Positions 9,578-18,298 of a stretch of DNA of 34,708 nt are shown piece by piece (the stretch's first letter is position 1; the number at the start of each line of letters is the position of its first letter). A program made the translations under genes and the position numbers. The stretch is from an uncultured Ruminococcus sp. GTDB taxonomy: Bacteria > Bacillota > Clostridia > Oscillospirales > Acutalibacteraceae. The notes under the pieces were generated by a model. That model was given only the letters and a program-made list of their open reading frames with translations. It had not been told where the DNA came from and searched no databases. The DNA is taken from assembly GCA_902786345.1 (NCBI GenBank), contig CADACB010000025.1:1-34708 (forward strand), read 5' to 3'.

Positions 9578-9785
9578 CTATATCAGGCTCAAGTATTGCA
9601 TACTTATGATTCTGAAATTCATTGACTGCAACAATAACAGGTTTATCAAAATTTTTGGTTTTGTCTGTTTGTCCTTCCTCAGTTATCTCACGTGCTCTTT
9701 TGGCAACGGCAATAGCAAGTGCATATTTACTTACCTTACCTGCAAAAATATCATCTACCGAAGGTCTTGTATATTTCTCATACAT
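9570..9785 (-). CDS. rpoZ: RNA polymerase omega subunit
   Basis: The omega subunit helps RNA polymerase assembly and stability by clamping the beta-prime C-terminus. The 71-residue product reads MYEKYTRPSVDDI, then the conserved SKYALAIAVAKRAREI helix and an acidic tail (ILEPDIDD). I prefer the ATG at 9785, because the ATG three codons upstream directly abuts the AAGGAG site while 9785 leaves nine bases. The gmk-rpoZ-priA order is the standard Firmicutes one. Confidence 0.93.
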   Translation of the reverse strand: MYEKYTRPSVDDIFAGKVSKYALAIAVAKRAREITEEGQTDKTKNFDKPVIVAVNEFQNHKYAILEPDIDD

Positions 9786-9914
9786 AACTGACATCTCCTT
9801 ATATTTTATGTTTATATGGCAGCTGCTTTAATATTAACAGCATTCGCATCTGTATTGAGGATTTATTACCCAAATCATTTAAACAAAATTTATTATACTC
9901 TTCAGACAAATATC

Positions 9915-10493
9915 TTACTCAAAACGTTCAGCCCTGAGTTTTTCTGCATTTATAACCGACATCACATCAGCAACACATTCTTCAAGAGGGCCATTGACAA
10001 CAATATAATCGTAATTTTTTGCAAGAGCAACCTCTTCCTTAGCCCTTTCCATACGTTTAAGGATAACTTCCTCAGTCTCCGTACCTCTTTTTCTGAGTCT
10101 TCTTTCAAGTTCTTCCATTGAAGGCGGCATTATAAAAATACTTACGCAGTCAGGATTTTTCTTTTTAATTTTCTCACAACCCTGAACTTCTATTTCGAGG
10201 ATAACATCTTTTCCTTCTTTCATTTTTTCCTCCGCCATTTTTTTCGGAGATCCATAGAAATTTCCGCAGTACTGTGCATACTCAAGCAGGTCATCGTTAT
10301 CTATCATCTGCTTAAACTGTTCTCTTGTAATAAAATGATAATGTACGCCGTCTTTTTCACCTTCTCTTGGAGATCGTGTTGTTGCCGAAACAGACACAAC
10401 TATATTATCATCCTTAACAAGTTCATTAACCACAGTTCCCTTACCTGTTCCGGCAGGACCTGAAATAACGACCAAAAGACCTTTACCCTTCAT
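9915..10493 (-). CDS. gmk: guanylate kinase
   Basis: It phosphorylates GMP to GDP with ATP. The 192-residue product begins [20 protein letters not shown], with the P-loop at residues 10-18. The GMP-binding features [19 protein letters not shown] and [15 protein letters not shown] and the Arg-rich lid [12 protein letters not shown] follow. An in-frame start 11 codons further upstream exists, but AGGAGG nine bases before 10493 decides the start. The gene overlaps the end of remA by 11 bases. About 130 AT-rich bases separate it from rpoZ, with no strong signal seen there. Confidence 0.96.
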   Translation of the reverse strand: MKGKGLLVVISGPAGTGKGTVVNELVKDDNIVVSVSATTRSPREGEKDGVHYHFITREQFKQMIDNDDLLEYAQYCGNFYGSPKKMAEEKMKEGKDVILEIEVQGCEKIKKKNPDCVSIFIMPPSMEELERRLRKRGTETEEVILKRMERAKEEVALAKNYDYIVVNGPLEECVADVMSVINAEKLRAERFE

Positions 10494-10752
10494 TTGTATT
10501 ATCCTCCTCATTTCCTTCTTTATCATTCACACGATGTGCAACTGTTTCCGGCTGCACAGCAGACAGCACAATGTGGTCACTGTCTGTAACGATAACCGAT
10601 TTTGTTTTTCGTCCGCAGGATGCATCTATAAGCAAGCCTTTATCACGTGCGGTCTGAACCATTCTCTTCACAGGTGCCGCATCCGGACTTACTATCGCTA
10701 TTATCCTTGTTGACGATATCATATTCCCATATCCTATATTTATCAGTTTCAT
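10483..10752 (-). CDS. remA: extracellular matrix regulator RemA (DUF370 family)
   Basis: In Bacillus this small DNA-binding protein activates matrix and osmoprotection genes, and it forms an oligomeric ring that bends DNA. The 89-residue product starts [27 protein letters not shown], the hallmark of the family, with [20 protein letters not shown] in the centre and an acidic tail. An upstream in-frame start (10776) would overlap the yicC stop. GGAG seven bases before 10752 supports the shorter form. Its place between yicC and gmk is conserved in Firmicutes. Regulation of the pilus locus here is possible but not shown. Confidence 0.92.
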   Translation of the reverse strand: MKLINIGYGNMISSTRIIAIVSPDAAPVKRMVQTARDKGLLIDASCGRKTKSVIVTDSDHIVLSAVQPETVAHRVNDKEGNEEDNTNEG

Positions 10753-10775
10753 ACTATCACTCCGCAGGCACACCA

Positions 10776-11654
10776 TTATTCAATATTTTGGATTTGTTCA
10801 CGGATTTTTTCTATTTCTGCTTTTATGGCTACAACCTTGTGGGCAAGCTCGGCATCACATACCTTTGAACCAATGGTATTGGCTTCACGGTTCATCTCCT
10901 GAACGATGAAATCAAGCTTTCTGCCGACAGGCACACTCTGAGAAAGCATATTTTCAAGCTGTGAAAAATGACTTCTCAACCTTACGGTCTCTTCATTGAC
11001 AGCAGTTTTGTCGGCAAAGATAGCTGCCTCGGTAAGTATTCGCTGAGGGTCTATGGTGGTGTCGTCAAGAACCTCTCTTAAACGCTCATAAAGCTTGTTT
11101 CTGTATTCTTCAACGGTTATAGGAGAACGCACCTCGATCTCGGATACAAGATCTATTATGGTTTTGCTGTGCTCCATCACATCCTTTGCAAGCTTTTCAC
11201 CTTCACGCTCACGCATAAGTATAAAGTCAGCTAATGCCTTTTCCCCTGCCTGCATTACAACTTCCGTGAGAGTTTCTTCACTTTCAGGTGCTTTACTTAC
11301 AGTAAATATGTCAGAATACCTTGAAAGTACAGATACAGATATGTCGTCCTTCAAGTCATATGTGTCCCGAAGCTCCCTGAGTGCGTTGACATAGCCTGCC
11401 GCAAGCGAATGATTTATCCTTACATCAGCTGCTATATTTTCATCAGCCTCAACAGATACATATACATCCACCTTACCTCTGGAAATATATCCTGATACCA
11501 ACCCTCTTATTTTCTCCTCAAGAAAGCCGTATCCTTTTGGAAGCCTGCACTGAAGCTCAAAAAACCTGTGGTTTACGGACTTGATCTCAAAAACAGTCAT
11601 TCTGCCGTTTATCAGATCTTCAAACCTTCCGTAACCCGTCATACTTCTTATCAT
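10776..11654 (-). CDS. yicC: YicC family endoribonuclease-like protein
   Basis: The family is linked to RNA degradation and stationary-phase survival; the precise role in Clostridia is not settled. The 292 residues show the N-terminal signature [28 protein letters not shown], and the C-terminal DUF1732 block with [34 protein letters not shown] and [16 protein letters not shown]. It is the first gene of the operon, about 65 bases downstream of the predicted transcription start. Confidence 0.92.
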   Translation of the reverse strand: MIRSMTGYGRFEDLINGRMTVFEIKSVNHRFFELQCRLPKGYGFLEEKIRGLVSGYISRGKVDVYVSVEADENIAADVRINHSLAAGYVNALRELRDTYDLKDDISVSVLSRYSDIFTVSKAPESEETLTEVVMQAGEKALADFILMREREGEKLAKDVMEHSKTIIDLVSEIEVRSPITVEEYRNKLYERLREVLDDTTIDPQRILTEAAIFADKTAVNEETVRLRSHFSQLENMLSQSVPVGRKLDFIVQEMNREANTIGSKVCDAELAHKVVAIKAEIEKIREQIQNIE

Positions 11655-11725
11655 TATTTTATCACATCTCTTTTTATATTTTTACTGGTTTTTATCAATA
11701 AAGCAATATTTATTATTAACAATTA

Positions 11726-11755
11726 ATTTTACCAGTTTTAACATATGCTTGTCAA
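11726..11755 (-). promoter_or_regulatory. sigma-A promoter of the yicC-to-prkC operon
   Basis: On the minus strand there is a perfect -35 TTGACA (11755-11750), an 18-base spacer and -10 TAAAAT (11731-11726) preceded by TGG. It points at yicC with a leader of about 65 bases. Confidence 0.75.
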
Positions 11756-11758
11756 CAC

Positions 11759-11800
11759 ACTTACAAAACACAAGTATGATATTTGTAAGTATTTTACAAA
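11759..11800. promoter_or_regulatory. nested inverted repeats upstream of the yicC -35 box
   Basis: ACTTACAAA (11759-11767) and TTTGTAAGT (11782-11790) form perfect 9-bp arms separated by 14 bases. The right arm also pairs with TTACAAA at 11794-11800. The element ends four bases from the yicC -35 box and lies between divergent yicC and spoIVB, so it could be an operator for either side. An AT-rich weak terminator (hairpin plus T-run at 11801) is the alternative. Confidence 0.35.
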
Positions 11801-11905
11801 TTTTTTTCGTTTTATTATTTTTATTGGAATGTGAACTTATGATTTAAAACTATAGAGCTGCGGCAAAATAATATTGCCCGTAAAAATTTTTATGGAGGTG
11901 AAGCT

Positions 11906-13144
11906 TTGAAAGGCTCGGTTAAATTTTTTACGGCTTGTATTTCAATTATTCTTATTCCTCTTTTTGTAATGTATTCCGTTTCCGTGTTTTTCACTCCATC
12001 AAAACTGAAAACAGACAAGCTTACAAATACTTTTTTGAACGGCAGCTTTCCCCTTTCCCTCAGCTACAGCAACACTAACGCTCTCGCTGTTCATGCTGAT
12101 AATACTTCATCAAAGAATGTAAGTGCAAAACTTATGATGTTTAATATTTTTCCCGTCAAAGAAGTAAATATTTCTCTTGAAGAAAGAAAATATGTTATTC
12201 CCGGCGGAATACCCTTTGGCATAAGATTATACACCAACGGTCTTGTTGTCACGGAAACAACTTCGGTAAGCAGCGGCATCTCCGAAAGCTATCCTGCACA
12301 GGATGCCGGTATTAAAAGCGGAGATGTCATCCGTTCTGTAAACGACAAAACACTTACTTCAAACGAACAGCTGCTTAGAGCCGTCGAGGAAAGCGACGGA
12401 CAGCCGATAAAAATTGATGCAATACACGAAAACTCACCATATTCCACAACGATAACCCCTGTTTTTGACAATTCAATCGGAAAATATCGTGCAGGTCTTT
12501 ATGTGCGTGACAGCTGTGCAGGCATAGGAACAATGACTTATATTGATCCCTCAAACGGCAGCTATGCAGGCTTAGGACACGGTATATGTGACAGCGAAAG
12601 CGGCAGACTTATGCCCTTGCTCAGCGGTGATATTGTACGGGCAGATATTACCTCTGTAAGGAAAAGCATATGCGGATCTCCGGGCTCTCTGAACGGTCAT
12701 TTCAACGGAACCACGGCAATAGGTTCACTTCTTCTTAATAGTGAACACGGAGTATACGGAAAATATTATCTTCCCGATAAAAACGCAAAAACCATCCCTG
12801 TTGCCTTCAAACAGGAAACTGTAAAAGGCGGCGCATCACTTCTCACTTCCGTTGAAAACAACATTCCCTTATACTACGATATTGAGATAGAAGAAATAAG
12901 CTACAATGACCTGAATACCTCAAAAAATATGATCGTCAAAGTAACCGATGAACGTCTTTTAAAAAAAGCCGGTGGTATTGTACAGGGTATGAGCGGCAGT
13001 CCTATCATTCAGAACGGACGGCTTGTAGGTGCTGTAACTCACGTTTTTGTAAATGATCCCACAAGGGGATATGCCGTTTTTGCTGAAAATATGTTGGAAT
13101 ACAGCGAAAACATTCCACAAACAATTTATAATAGAGCTGCCTGA
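11906..13144 (+). CDS. spoIVB: SpoIVB-type S55 signalling peptidase with PDZ domain
   Basis: In Bacillus, SpoIVB is secreted from the forespore into the intermembrane space and cleaves SpoIVFA, starting sigma-K activation. The 412-residue product has an N-terminal membrane or signal segment (about 7-29), a PDZ domain (about 115-190, with DAGIKSGDVIRSVNDK), and an S55 protease domain. Likely catalytic residues are His225 in GLGHGI, Asp348 in VTDERLL and Ser363 in QGMSGSPIIQNG. The Asp-Ser spacing of 15 equals that in the Bacillus enzyme. The start codon is TTG at 11906, chosen because GGAGGTG lies five bases upstream. It is directly followed by spo0A, the classic pairing in spore-formers. I could not identify a convincing sigma-G or sigma-F promoter by eye. 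Confidence 0.95.
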   Translation: MKGSVKFFTACISIILIPLFVMYSVSVFFTPSKLKTDKLTNTFLNGSFPLSLSYSNTNALAVHADNTSSKNVSAKLMMFNIFPVKEVNISLEERKYVIPGGIPFGIRLYTNGLVVTETTSVSSGISESYPAQDAGIKSGDVIRSVNDKTLTSNEQLLRAVEESDGQPIKIDAIHENSPYSTTITPVFDNSIGKYRAGLYVRDSCAGIGTMTYIDPSNGSYAGLGHGICDSESGRLMPLLSGDIVRADITSVRKSICGSPGSLNGHFNGTTAIGSLLLNSEHGVYGKYYLPDKNAKTIPVAFKQETVKGGASLLTSVENNIPLYYDIEIEEISYNDLNTSKNMIVKVTDERLLKKAGGIVQGMSGSPIIQNGRLVGAVTHVFVNDPTRGYAVFAENMLEYSENIPQTIYNRAA

Positions 13145-13170
13145 AATTAGTAAATACTCCCTTTTTTATT

Positions 13171-13216
13171 TTTGTTGAAATTGATTATTGCCAAATTTAC
13201 CAATTTATGGTAATAT
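13171..13216 (+). promoter_or_regulatory. spo0A promoter with possible 0A box
   Basis: TTGCCA (13188-13193) and TAATAT (13211-13216), separated by 17 bases, form a good sigma-A type promoter 36 bases before the spo0A ATG. Just upstream, TTTGTTGAA (13171-13179) differs by one base from the Spo0A binding word TTTGTCGAA. This hints at autoregulation as in Bacillus; the box is a single weak match and only suggestive. Confidence 0.5.
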
Positions 13217-13251
13217 ATAAACAACACAAATAAACTTATGGGGGATTTAAA

Positions 13252-14028
13252 ATGAAAAACACATTCAAGGTACTCATTGCAGAAGACACTGACGAATTCA
13301 CAGGCGGAATGACTGATCCATTTGAAGAAAAGGGCTTCACTGCTCAATTCTGCGAAAAAGACGGCAGCAAGGTAATAGAAAGCATAAAAAGCTTTCAGCC
13401 TGATGTTGTTCTTATGGATATGTTTATGAGCAGCATAGACGCCGTAGGGGTTATGAGAGCAATAAAAGCAAAGAGCGAAACACAAAAGCCTATATTTGTA
13501 ATAATTTCGGGGTTTGACAGTTCAATGCTTGAAAAAGAAGCCTTAAGAGCAGGTGCAGCCTATTATGTAATAAAGCCATTCAGGGCGTCAGACCTGCTCG
13601 ACAGGATTTCAGAGCTTATGACCTGTTGTGCTGAAGTCAGTGTGCCAAGCGGCAGAGTATACAGTTTTGACCGTGATCTTGAGCTCACTATAACAGACAT
13701 TCTTCACCAGATCGGTGTGCCTGCTCATATCAAAGGTTATCATTATCTTAGGGATTCCATCATTATGTCTGTAAAGCAGCCCGAGATTATCAATGCCGTT
13801 ACCAAGGAATTATATCCATCTGTTGCAAAGAAATACGAAACCACATCATCCCGGGTTGAACGTGCAATACGTCACGCCATTGAAGTTGCCTGGGACCGCG
13901 GAGATGTTGATGTTCTGAACTCTTATTTTGGCTACACCATCCACAACAGTCGAGGAAAGCCCACTAACAGCGAATTCATTGCTATGATCTCTGACCGTCT
14001 TCGCCTTCGTCACGGATCAGCAGCGTAA
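13252..14028 (+). CDS. spo0A: sporulation master response regulator Spo0A
   Basis: When phosphorylated, Spo0A switches cells into sporulation and represses or activates many stationary-phase genes. The 258-residue product has a receiver domain (about 5-122) with acidic pocket ED in VLIAEDTDE, likely phospho-acceptor Asp in [10 protein letters not shown], the switch Ser in IISGFD and Lys in VIKPF. A Spo0A_C DNA-binding domain (about 145-256) follows, with [35 protein letters not shown] and the conserved [14 protein letters not shown]. The Pro that normally follows the phospho-Asp loop is replaced by Ser. The ATG follows GGGGG at nine bases. Confidence 0.96.
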   Translation: MKNTFKVLIAEDTDEFTGGMTDPFEEKGFTAQFCEKDGSKVIESIKSFQPDVVLMDMFMSSIDAVGVMRAIKAKSETQKPIFVIISGFDSSMLEKEALRAGAAYYVIKPFRASDLLDRISELMTCCAEVSVPSGRVYSFDRDLELTITDILHQIGVPAHIKGYHYLRDSIIMSVKQPEIINAVTKELYPSVAKKYETTSSRVERAIRHAIEVAWDRGDVDVLNSYFGYTIHNSRGKPTNSEFIAMISDRLRLRHGSAA

Positions 14029-14331
14029 CCTCGGTGGCAACGACAAGCTGCCACACCCAATTTACGTTTACGTTCGCTTACGCTCACTCTGTCTATCCAA
14101 ACCGAAAGTACTCCGACCGCAGCGTCAAACTGCGGTCTATATAACCAAAAAGCAGGCACGATCTTCTCTCAGAAGTACCCGTACCTGCTTTTATTATTTA
14201 ACAATTTTGTGTTCAAACTGCTTTTAAAACAGCAACATTCCGCATTTCGACTTCGTTTCGTTCTTAATTGTCAGATCTTACTTGGCAATGAAAACCTCAG
14301 TAACGATAACTATATGCCTGCTCTTAGTATA
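14029..14331. other. spo0A-downstream intergenic region with repeat copy and terminator
   Basis: No gene is visible. The left part is a degenerate repeat. It has a hairpin (GTGGCA...TGCCAC, near 14034-14054), a TTTACGTTCGCTTACGCTC-like stretch, a 25-base box at 14094-14118 matching 6243-6267 at 22 positions, and a perfect 8-bp hairpin (GACCGCAG/CTGCGGTC, 14115-14137). A terminator follows at 14147-14192. The remaining bases are plain AT-rich DNA. Confidence 0.6.
14147..14192 (-). terminator. intrinsic terminator between spo0A and the acidic protein gene
   Basis: Arms AAAAGCAGGCACG (14147-14159) and CGTACCTGCTTTT (14180-14192) pair completely on the minus strand with one G-U, ending in a T-run. 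This suits the acidic-protein gene. On the plus strand one A-C mismatch remains but T-runs are also present, so it may serve spo0A as well. Confidence 0.65.
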
Positions 14332-14895
14332 TTATTTTTTGTTCTTCTTTGATTTTACAATAAGTGTGAGAATTATACCTGCAGCAGCTCCTGCGGCACA
14401 CAGTGCAATCTTCTTCTTGAGCTTTTCTTTTCTTTCATACTCCTGAAGTTCAGCGATTATATCATCATCAAGAATTATCTCATCGCTCAGTTCATCCGGA
14501 ATAACTTCATCCTCAGCTGACTTGTTTTCATCTGCTTCTTCATTTTCATCAGCAACTTTTGATGTTTTTTCTTTTATCTTCTTTACAATATTTGCTACAA
14601 AACGGAAGCGGTTTCCGTTTTTGCCGACACATTCAAATTCGGCTGTCTCTACATCAGCGTCTTCGTCACTCTTAGCCGGTTCTTCTGCATCTGCATTCTC
14701 TTCAACATTATTTTCCGCTTTCTCAACAGTTTCTTCCGCTGTTTCCTGCTCAGTCTGTGCAGAAGCCTCTGTTGATACTTCTGTTACTTCCTCAGCCGCC
14801 GTCTCTGTATTCTCGGTAGCAAAAGTCTCTGCTGTTTCCTCAGCTACAAGCTCAGGTGCTTCTGCTTCAAGGTTCTGCTTATCTTTCTTGGACAT
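14332..14895 (-). CDS. highly acidic protein with C-terminal membrane anchor, function unknown
   Basis: I do not recognise a family. The 187-residue product is dominated by Glu, Ala, Thr and Val (about residues 5-90). It has a short basic patch (RFRFVANIVKKIKEKTSK) near the middle, a second acidic block, then a Lys-rich joint and one hydrophobic segment (ALCAAGAAAGIILTLIVK) followed by KSKKNKK. With no signal peptide this predicts a tail-anchored protein whose acidic part faces the cytoplasm. It has a clear promoter and terminator of its own, so it is a real gene. Low sequence complexity makes homology calls unreliable. Confidence 0.75.
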   Translation of the reverse strand: MSKKDKQNLEAEAPELVAEETAETFATENTETAAEEVTEVSTEASAQTEQETAEETVEKAENNVEENADAEEPAKSDEDADVETAEFECVGKNGNRFRFVANIVKKIKEKTSKVADENEEADENKSAEDEVIPDELSDEIILDDDIIAELQEYERKEKLKKKIALCAAGAAAGIILTLIVKSKKNKK

Positions 14896-15065
14896 TGATA
14901 TAACTCCCTTTCATTATGAGCATTTATTATTTAAAATATCATATACAATCACATAAAAATCCCAAACACCCGTACACATCAGCCCTCTGACAAGCCATAT
15001 ATGCCATAATAATAACGCTGTTGTTTATAAATGTTTGTGCAAAATATATGATTCAAGTACAGTTT

Positions 15066-15094
15066 ATTGTAACACATCAAAAAAACAATGTCAA
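15066..15094 (-). promoter_or_regulatory. sigma-A promoter of the acidic tail-anchored protein gene
   Basis: The minus strand reads TTGACA (15094-15089), 17 bases, TACAAT (15071-15066). The leader to the ATG at 14895 would be about 160 bases, with AGGGAG as ribosome-binding site. Confidence 0.75.
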
Positions 15095-15151
15095 CCTGTA
15101 AATTAACATTTTTGTCGCATTGCAGGCTGACATTTATTTCTTATAAGTGAT

Positions 15152-17770
15152 TTATTTAAGAGCATCCATTGCCGTCTTTATCATTTCAATCTTCTCTGCA
15201 AATTTTGCGGCATTTGCACGAACCTCTGCAACCACCTTTTCAGGCGCTTTTGCCATAAAGCCCTTATTATTAAGTTTTTTCTCATTGAATTCAAGATCCT
15301 TAAGGGCAGTCTTAAGCTCTTTATCAAGACGTTTAAGCTCAGCATCCTTATCAACAAGCTCGTCCATAGGAATATATATTTTTGCATCCGCCGTTACAAC
15401 GGTAACAGCACCCTCAAATTCATAGTCTTGTGCAACATTTATCTCACTTGCACTTGCAAGTCTTGAGAAGAACTTAGCGCCGTTTTTAAAGGTTTCAATA
15501 TCCTTTGCAGCAATATAAACCTTGGCTTTTCTTGATGGGGGAACATTCATTTCTGCTCTGCGGTTACGTATAGCCTTTATAGCGTCCATCACCATATTCA
15601 TCTGTCTTGCTGCTTCTGGGAAACTGAGTGATTCATTATATACAGGATATTTTTGCAGCATTATGGTCTCTCCCTCATGGGGAAGTGACTGCCATATTTC
15701 TTCAGTTATAAACGGCATAAACGGATGCAAAAGCTTAAGTGTTTCGTTCATTACATATACAAGCACTTCTCTTGCATTCTGAGCGGTCTGACCTTCAGAC
15801 TGAAGTCTTGCTTTTGCAAGCTCTATATACCAGTCGCAAAGGCAATCCCATATAAAATCATACAGCTTTGAAACAGCGATTCCAAGCTCATATTTTTCAA
15901 TACTGTCAGTCACCTCTGAAATAACTGTATTAAGAGTTGATATTATCCATTTATCCTCTGTTTCAAGCTTTTCAGGCAATTCACCCTTAACATCATAACC
16001 GTCAATATTCATACGGATAAAGCGTGCCGCATTCCAAAGCTTATTTGCAAAATTACGGCTTGCTGTTATTTTTTCTTCTGAATAACGCATATCATTTCCG
16101 GGTGCATTTCCTGTAACAAGTGTAAACCTGAGTGCATCTGCACCAAACTGATCAATAACCTCAAGAGGATCAATACCATTGCCAAGTGATTTACTCATTT
16201 TTCTGCCCTGTGAATCTCTTACAAGACCATGTATTAGCACCTTATCAAACGGCACTTTGCCTGTATGTTCAAGTCCGCTGAACATCATTCTCATAACCCA
16301 GAAGGGAATTATATCATATCCTGTTACAAGAACACTTGTCGGATAAAAATACTCCATCTCAGGTGTATTGTCAGGCCAGCCGAGCGTACTGAACGGCCAA
16401 AGTGCTGAAGAGAACCAAGTATCAAGTGTATCAGGATCCTGACGCATCTTATTCCCACACTTCGGACAGAAAGCTTCATTTTCCTTTGTTACAACTGTTT
16501 CACCGCAGTCATCACAATAAAATGCCGGGATCTGGTGTCCCCACCACAGCTGACGGGAAATACACCAATCACGTATATTCTCAAGCCAATGAAAATATGT
16601 TTTCTCAAAATGTGAAGGTATAAACTGTGTTTCTCCGTTTTTTACTGCATCTATTGCCGGACCTGCAAGCGGCTTCATCTTCACAAACCATTGCTTTGAC
16701 ACTCTCGGCTCAACAGTCGTTGAACATCTGTAACATGTTCCTACATTATGAGAATAGTCCTCTATTTTTACAAGAGCACCTTCTTCATCAAGATCTGCAA
16801 CTATTGCCTTTCTAGCCTCATATCTGTCCATTCCGGCATATTTTGGATAGTCATCCGTTATTTTTGCGTCATCAGTCATAACGTTTATAACAGGAAGATT
16901 ATGTCTTAAACCTACTTCAAAGTCGTTAGGATCGTGTGCAGGTGTTATCTTTACCACGCCTGTTCCAAAATCCATTTCTACATATTCATCAGCCACTATG
17001 GGAATCTCACGGTGAACAATCGGCAGTATAAGCGTCTTTCCAACCATTTCCTTATAGCGTTCATCCTTTGGATTAACCGCAACGGCAGTATCTCCAAGGA
17101 GTGTTTCCGGACGGGTGGTTGCAAGGTTTATATATCCGCTGCCGTCCTTTAGCGGATAACGCAAATGCCAAAAATGACCTGCCTGCTCCTCATATTCCAC
17201 CTCTGCATCCGAAATTGAGGTAAGGCACTTCGGGCACCAGTTTATTATGCGTTCGCCCCTATATATAAGTCCCTTATCATAAAGACGAACAAAAACATTT
17301 TTTACTGCCTTATTGCAGCCCTCGTCCATTGTAAAGCGTTCACGCTCCCAATCTGCTGACGAGCCCATTTTTCTGAGCTGCTTTACGATCCTTCCGCCGT
17401 ATTCTTTTTTCCATTCCCAAGCACGCTCAAGAAATTTTTCACGTCCGATTTCTTCCTTAGTCACACCTTCCTTACGCATTGCTTCAACTATTTTAGCCTC
17501 TGTTGCTATAGAAGCGTGATCTGTTCCGGGAAGCCACAATGCACTATAGCCCTGCATTCTTTTAAAGCGAATAAGAATATCCTGCAATGTATTATCCAGT
17601 GCGTGTCCCATATGAAGCTGACCTGTTATATTCGGCGGCGGCATCATTATTGTATACGGTTTTTTATTTTTATCGATCTCAGCGTGAAAAAAACCGCTAT
17701 TCTCCCAGAATTTATATATTCTGTCTTCAAATTCGCCGGGATTATAAGCCTTAGCAAGCTCTTTTTCCAT
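15152..17770 (-). CDS. valS: valyl-tRNA synthetase
   Basis: This class I synthetase charges tRNA-Val. The 872 residues include the HIGH-equivalent in PPPNITGQLHMGHALDNT (near 47-60), the editing (CP1) domain with ATTRPETLLGDTAVAVNP, and zinc-finger-like Cys pairs (WCPKC and CDDCGE...CPKCGNKM). The KMSKS loop in GRKMSKSLGNG, the anticodon-binding domain and a C-terminal coiled-coil arm (about 800-872) follow. The start has AGGAGG seven bases upstream. The leader is only about 70 bases from the predicted promoter, and I saw no T-box motif. Confidence 0.98.
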   Translation of the reverse strand: MEKELAKAYNPGEFEDRIYKFWENSGFFHAEIDKNKKPYTIMMPPPNITGQLHMGHALDNTLQDILIRFKRMQGYSALWLPGTDHASIATEAKIVEAMRKEGVTKEEIGREKFLERAWEWKKEYGGRIVKQLRKMGSSADWERERFTMDEGCNKAVKNVFVRLYDKGLIYRGERIINWCPKCLTSISDAEVEYEEQAGHFWHLRYPLKDGSGYINLATTRPETLLGDTAVAVNPKDERYKEMVGKTLILPIVHREIPIVADEYVEMDFGTGVVKITPAHDPNDFEVGLRHNLPVINVMTDDAKITDDYPKYAGMDRYEARKAIVADLDEEGALVKIEDYSHNVGTCYRCSTTVEPRVSKQWFVKMKPLAGPAIDAVKNGETQFIPSHFEKTYFHWLENIRDWCISRQLWWGHQIPAFYCDDCGETVVTKENEAFCPKCGNKMRQDPDTLDTWFSSALWPFSTLGWPDNTPEMEYFYPTSVLVTGYDIIPFWVMRMMFSGLEHTGKVPFDKVLIHGLVRDSQGRKMSKSLGNGIDPLEVIDQFGADALRFTLVTGNAPGNDMRYSEEKITASRNFANKLWNAARFIRMNIDGYDVKGELPEKLETEDKWIISTLNTVISEVTDSIEKYELGIAVSKLYDFIWDCLCDWYIELAKARLQSEGQTAQNAREVLVYVMNETLKLLHPFMPFITEEIWQSLPHEGETIMLQKYPVYNESLSFPEAARQMNMVMDAIKAIRNRRAEMNVPPSRKAKVYIAAKDIETFKNGAKFFSRLASASEINVAQDYEFEGAVTVVTADAKIYIPMDELVDKDAELKRLDKELKTALKDLEFNEKKLNNKGFMAKAPEKVVAEVRANAAKFAEKIEMIKTAMDALK

Positions 17771-17850
17771 TTTTATTCCTCCTGTTTATTCACACTTAAC
17801 ATATCGCCAATTCATTTTCACACGATACATCAACCCATTCTCAAAATAAC

Positions 17851-17879
17851 ATTATCCCACTAAAAAGCCATTTTGTCAA
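17851..17879 (-). promoter_or_regulatory. sigma-A promoter of valS
   Basis: The minus strand reads TTGACA (17879-17874), 17 bases, GATAAT (17856-17851), about 80 bases before the valS ATG. Confidence 0.75.
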
Positions 17880-18110
17880 CCCACACACAGCATTCCACAC
17901 GAAAATCAAGTTTCTTCAGCAGAAAATTAAAATCGGAGCATTCTAAGCAAAAGTGAAAGGATTTTGTCACAAAAACAACATTATCAAAAAGATTATTATT
18001 GTTTTGTTACTCAAAATGACAATTCCTATTTTGATTATTTTGAAAATTGATTTCCGTGAGCATTCTCCCGAAAAGTAAAATAAGTGACTATTTTGCGAAA
18101 ATGGTTACAA

Positions 18111-18157
18111 AAAATCAAAAAAAGACACCGCACAGACTTTAATCTGTACGATGCCTT
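18111..18157 (-). terminator. strong minus-strand intrinsic terminator
   Basis: On the minus strand GGCATCGTACAGAT (18155-18142) pairs over its full length with GTCTGTGCGGTGTC (18137-18124), using four G-U pairs. The loop is four bases and TTTTTTTG follows. On the plus strand the G-U positions become A-C mismatches, so it works only leftward. It lies about 400 bases beyond the adhesin stop codon, so it either ends that transcript or an unannotated RNA. Confidence 0.65.
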
Positions 18158-18275
18158 GCTTGTTTTGACTCCTAATCGACTGTTTCTCATGTGATTTCAA
18201 ATCATCCTTATGAGTATAAGCCTTTTGACGAGCGCATTTTTTCCACAAGCCAAGAGTTACTTAAACCCTCAAGGT

Positions 18276-18298
18276 TGTAGAGTAATTATTACTCTACA
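18276..18298. repeat. perfect 23-bp palindrome (11-bp arms)
   Basis: TGTAGAGTAAT, one central T, ATTACTCTACA. It lies between the end of the adhesin gene and the terminator at 18123-18155. It could be an operator or an RNA hairpin; no neighbouring gene start explains it. Confidence 0.5.

Noticed and set aside
11782-11807. Terminator between spoIVB and yicC promoters
   Set aside because: The stem is only seven AT-rich base pairs and no gene ends before it on the plus strand; an operator reading is at least as likely.
14522-14956. Ser/Ala-rich plus-strand ORF opposite the acidic protein
   Set aside because: It is a mirror of the Glu/Ala/Thr codons on the other strand; promoter and terminator support the minus-strand gene.
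17771-17880. T-box leader for valS
   Set aside because: The predicted leader is under 100 bases and contains no T-box core sequence; the promoter is too close to the gene.
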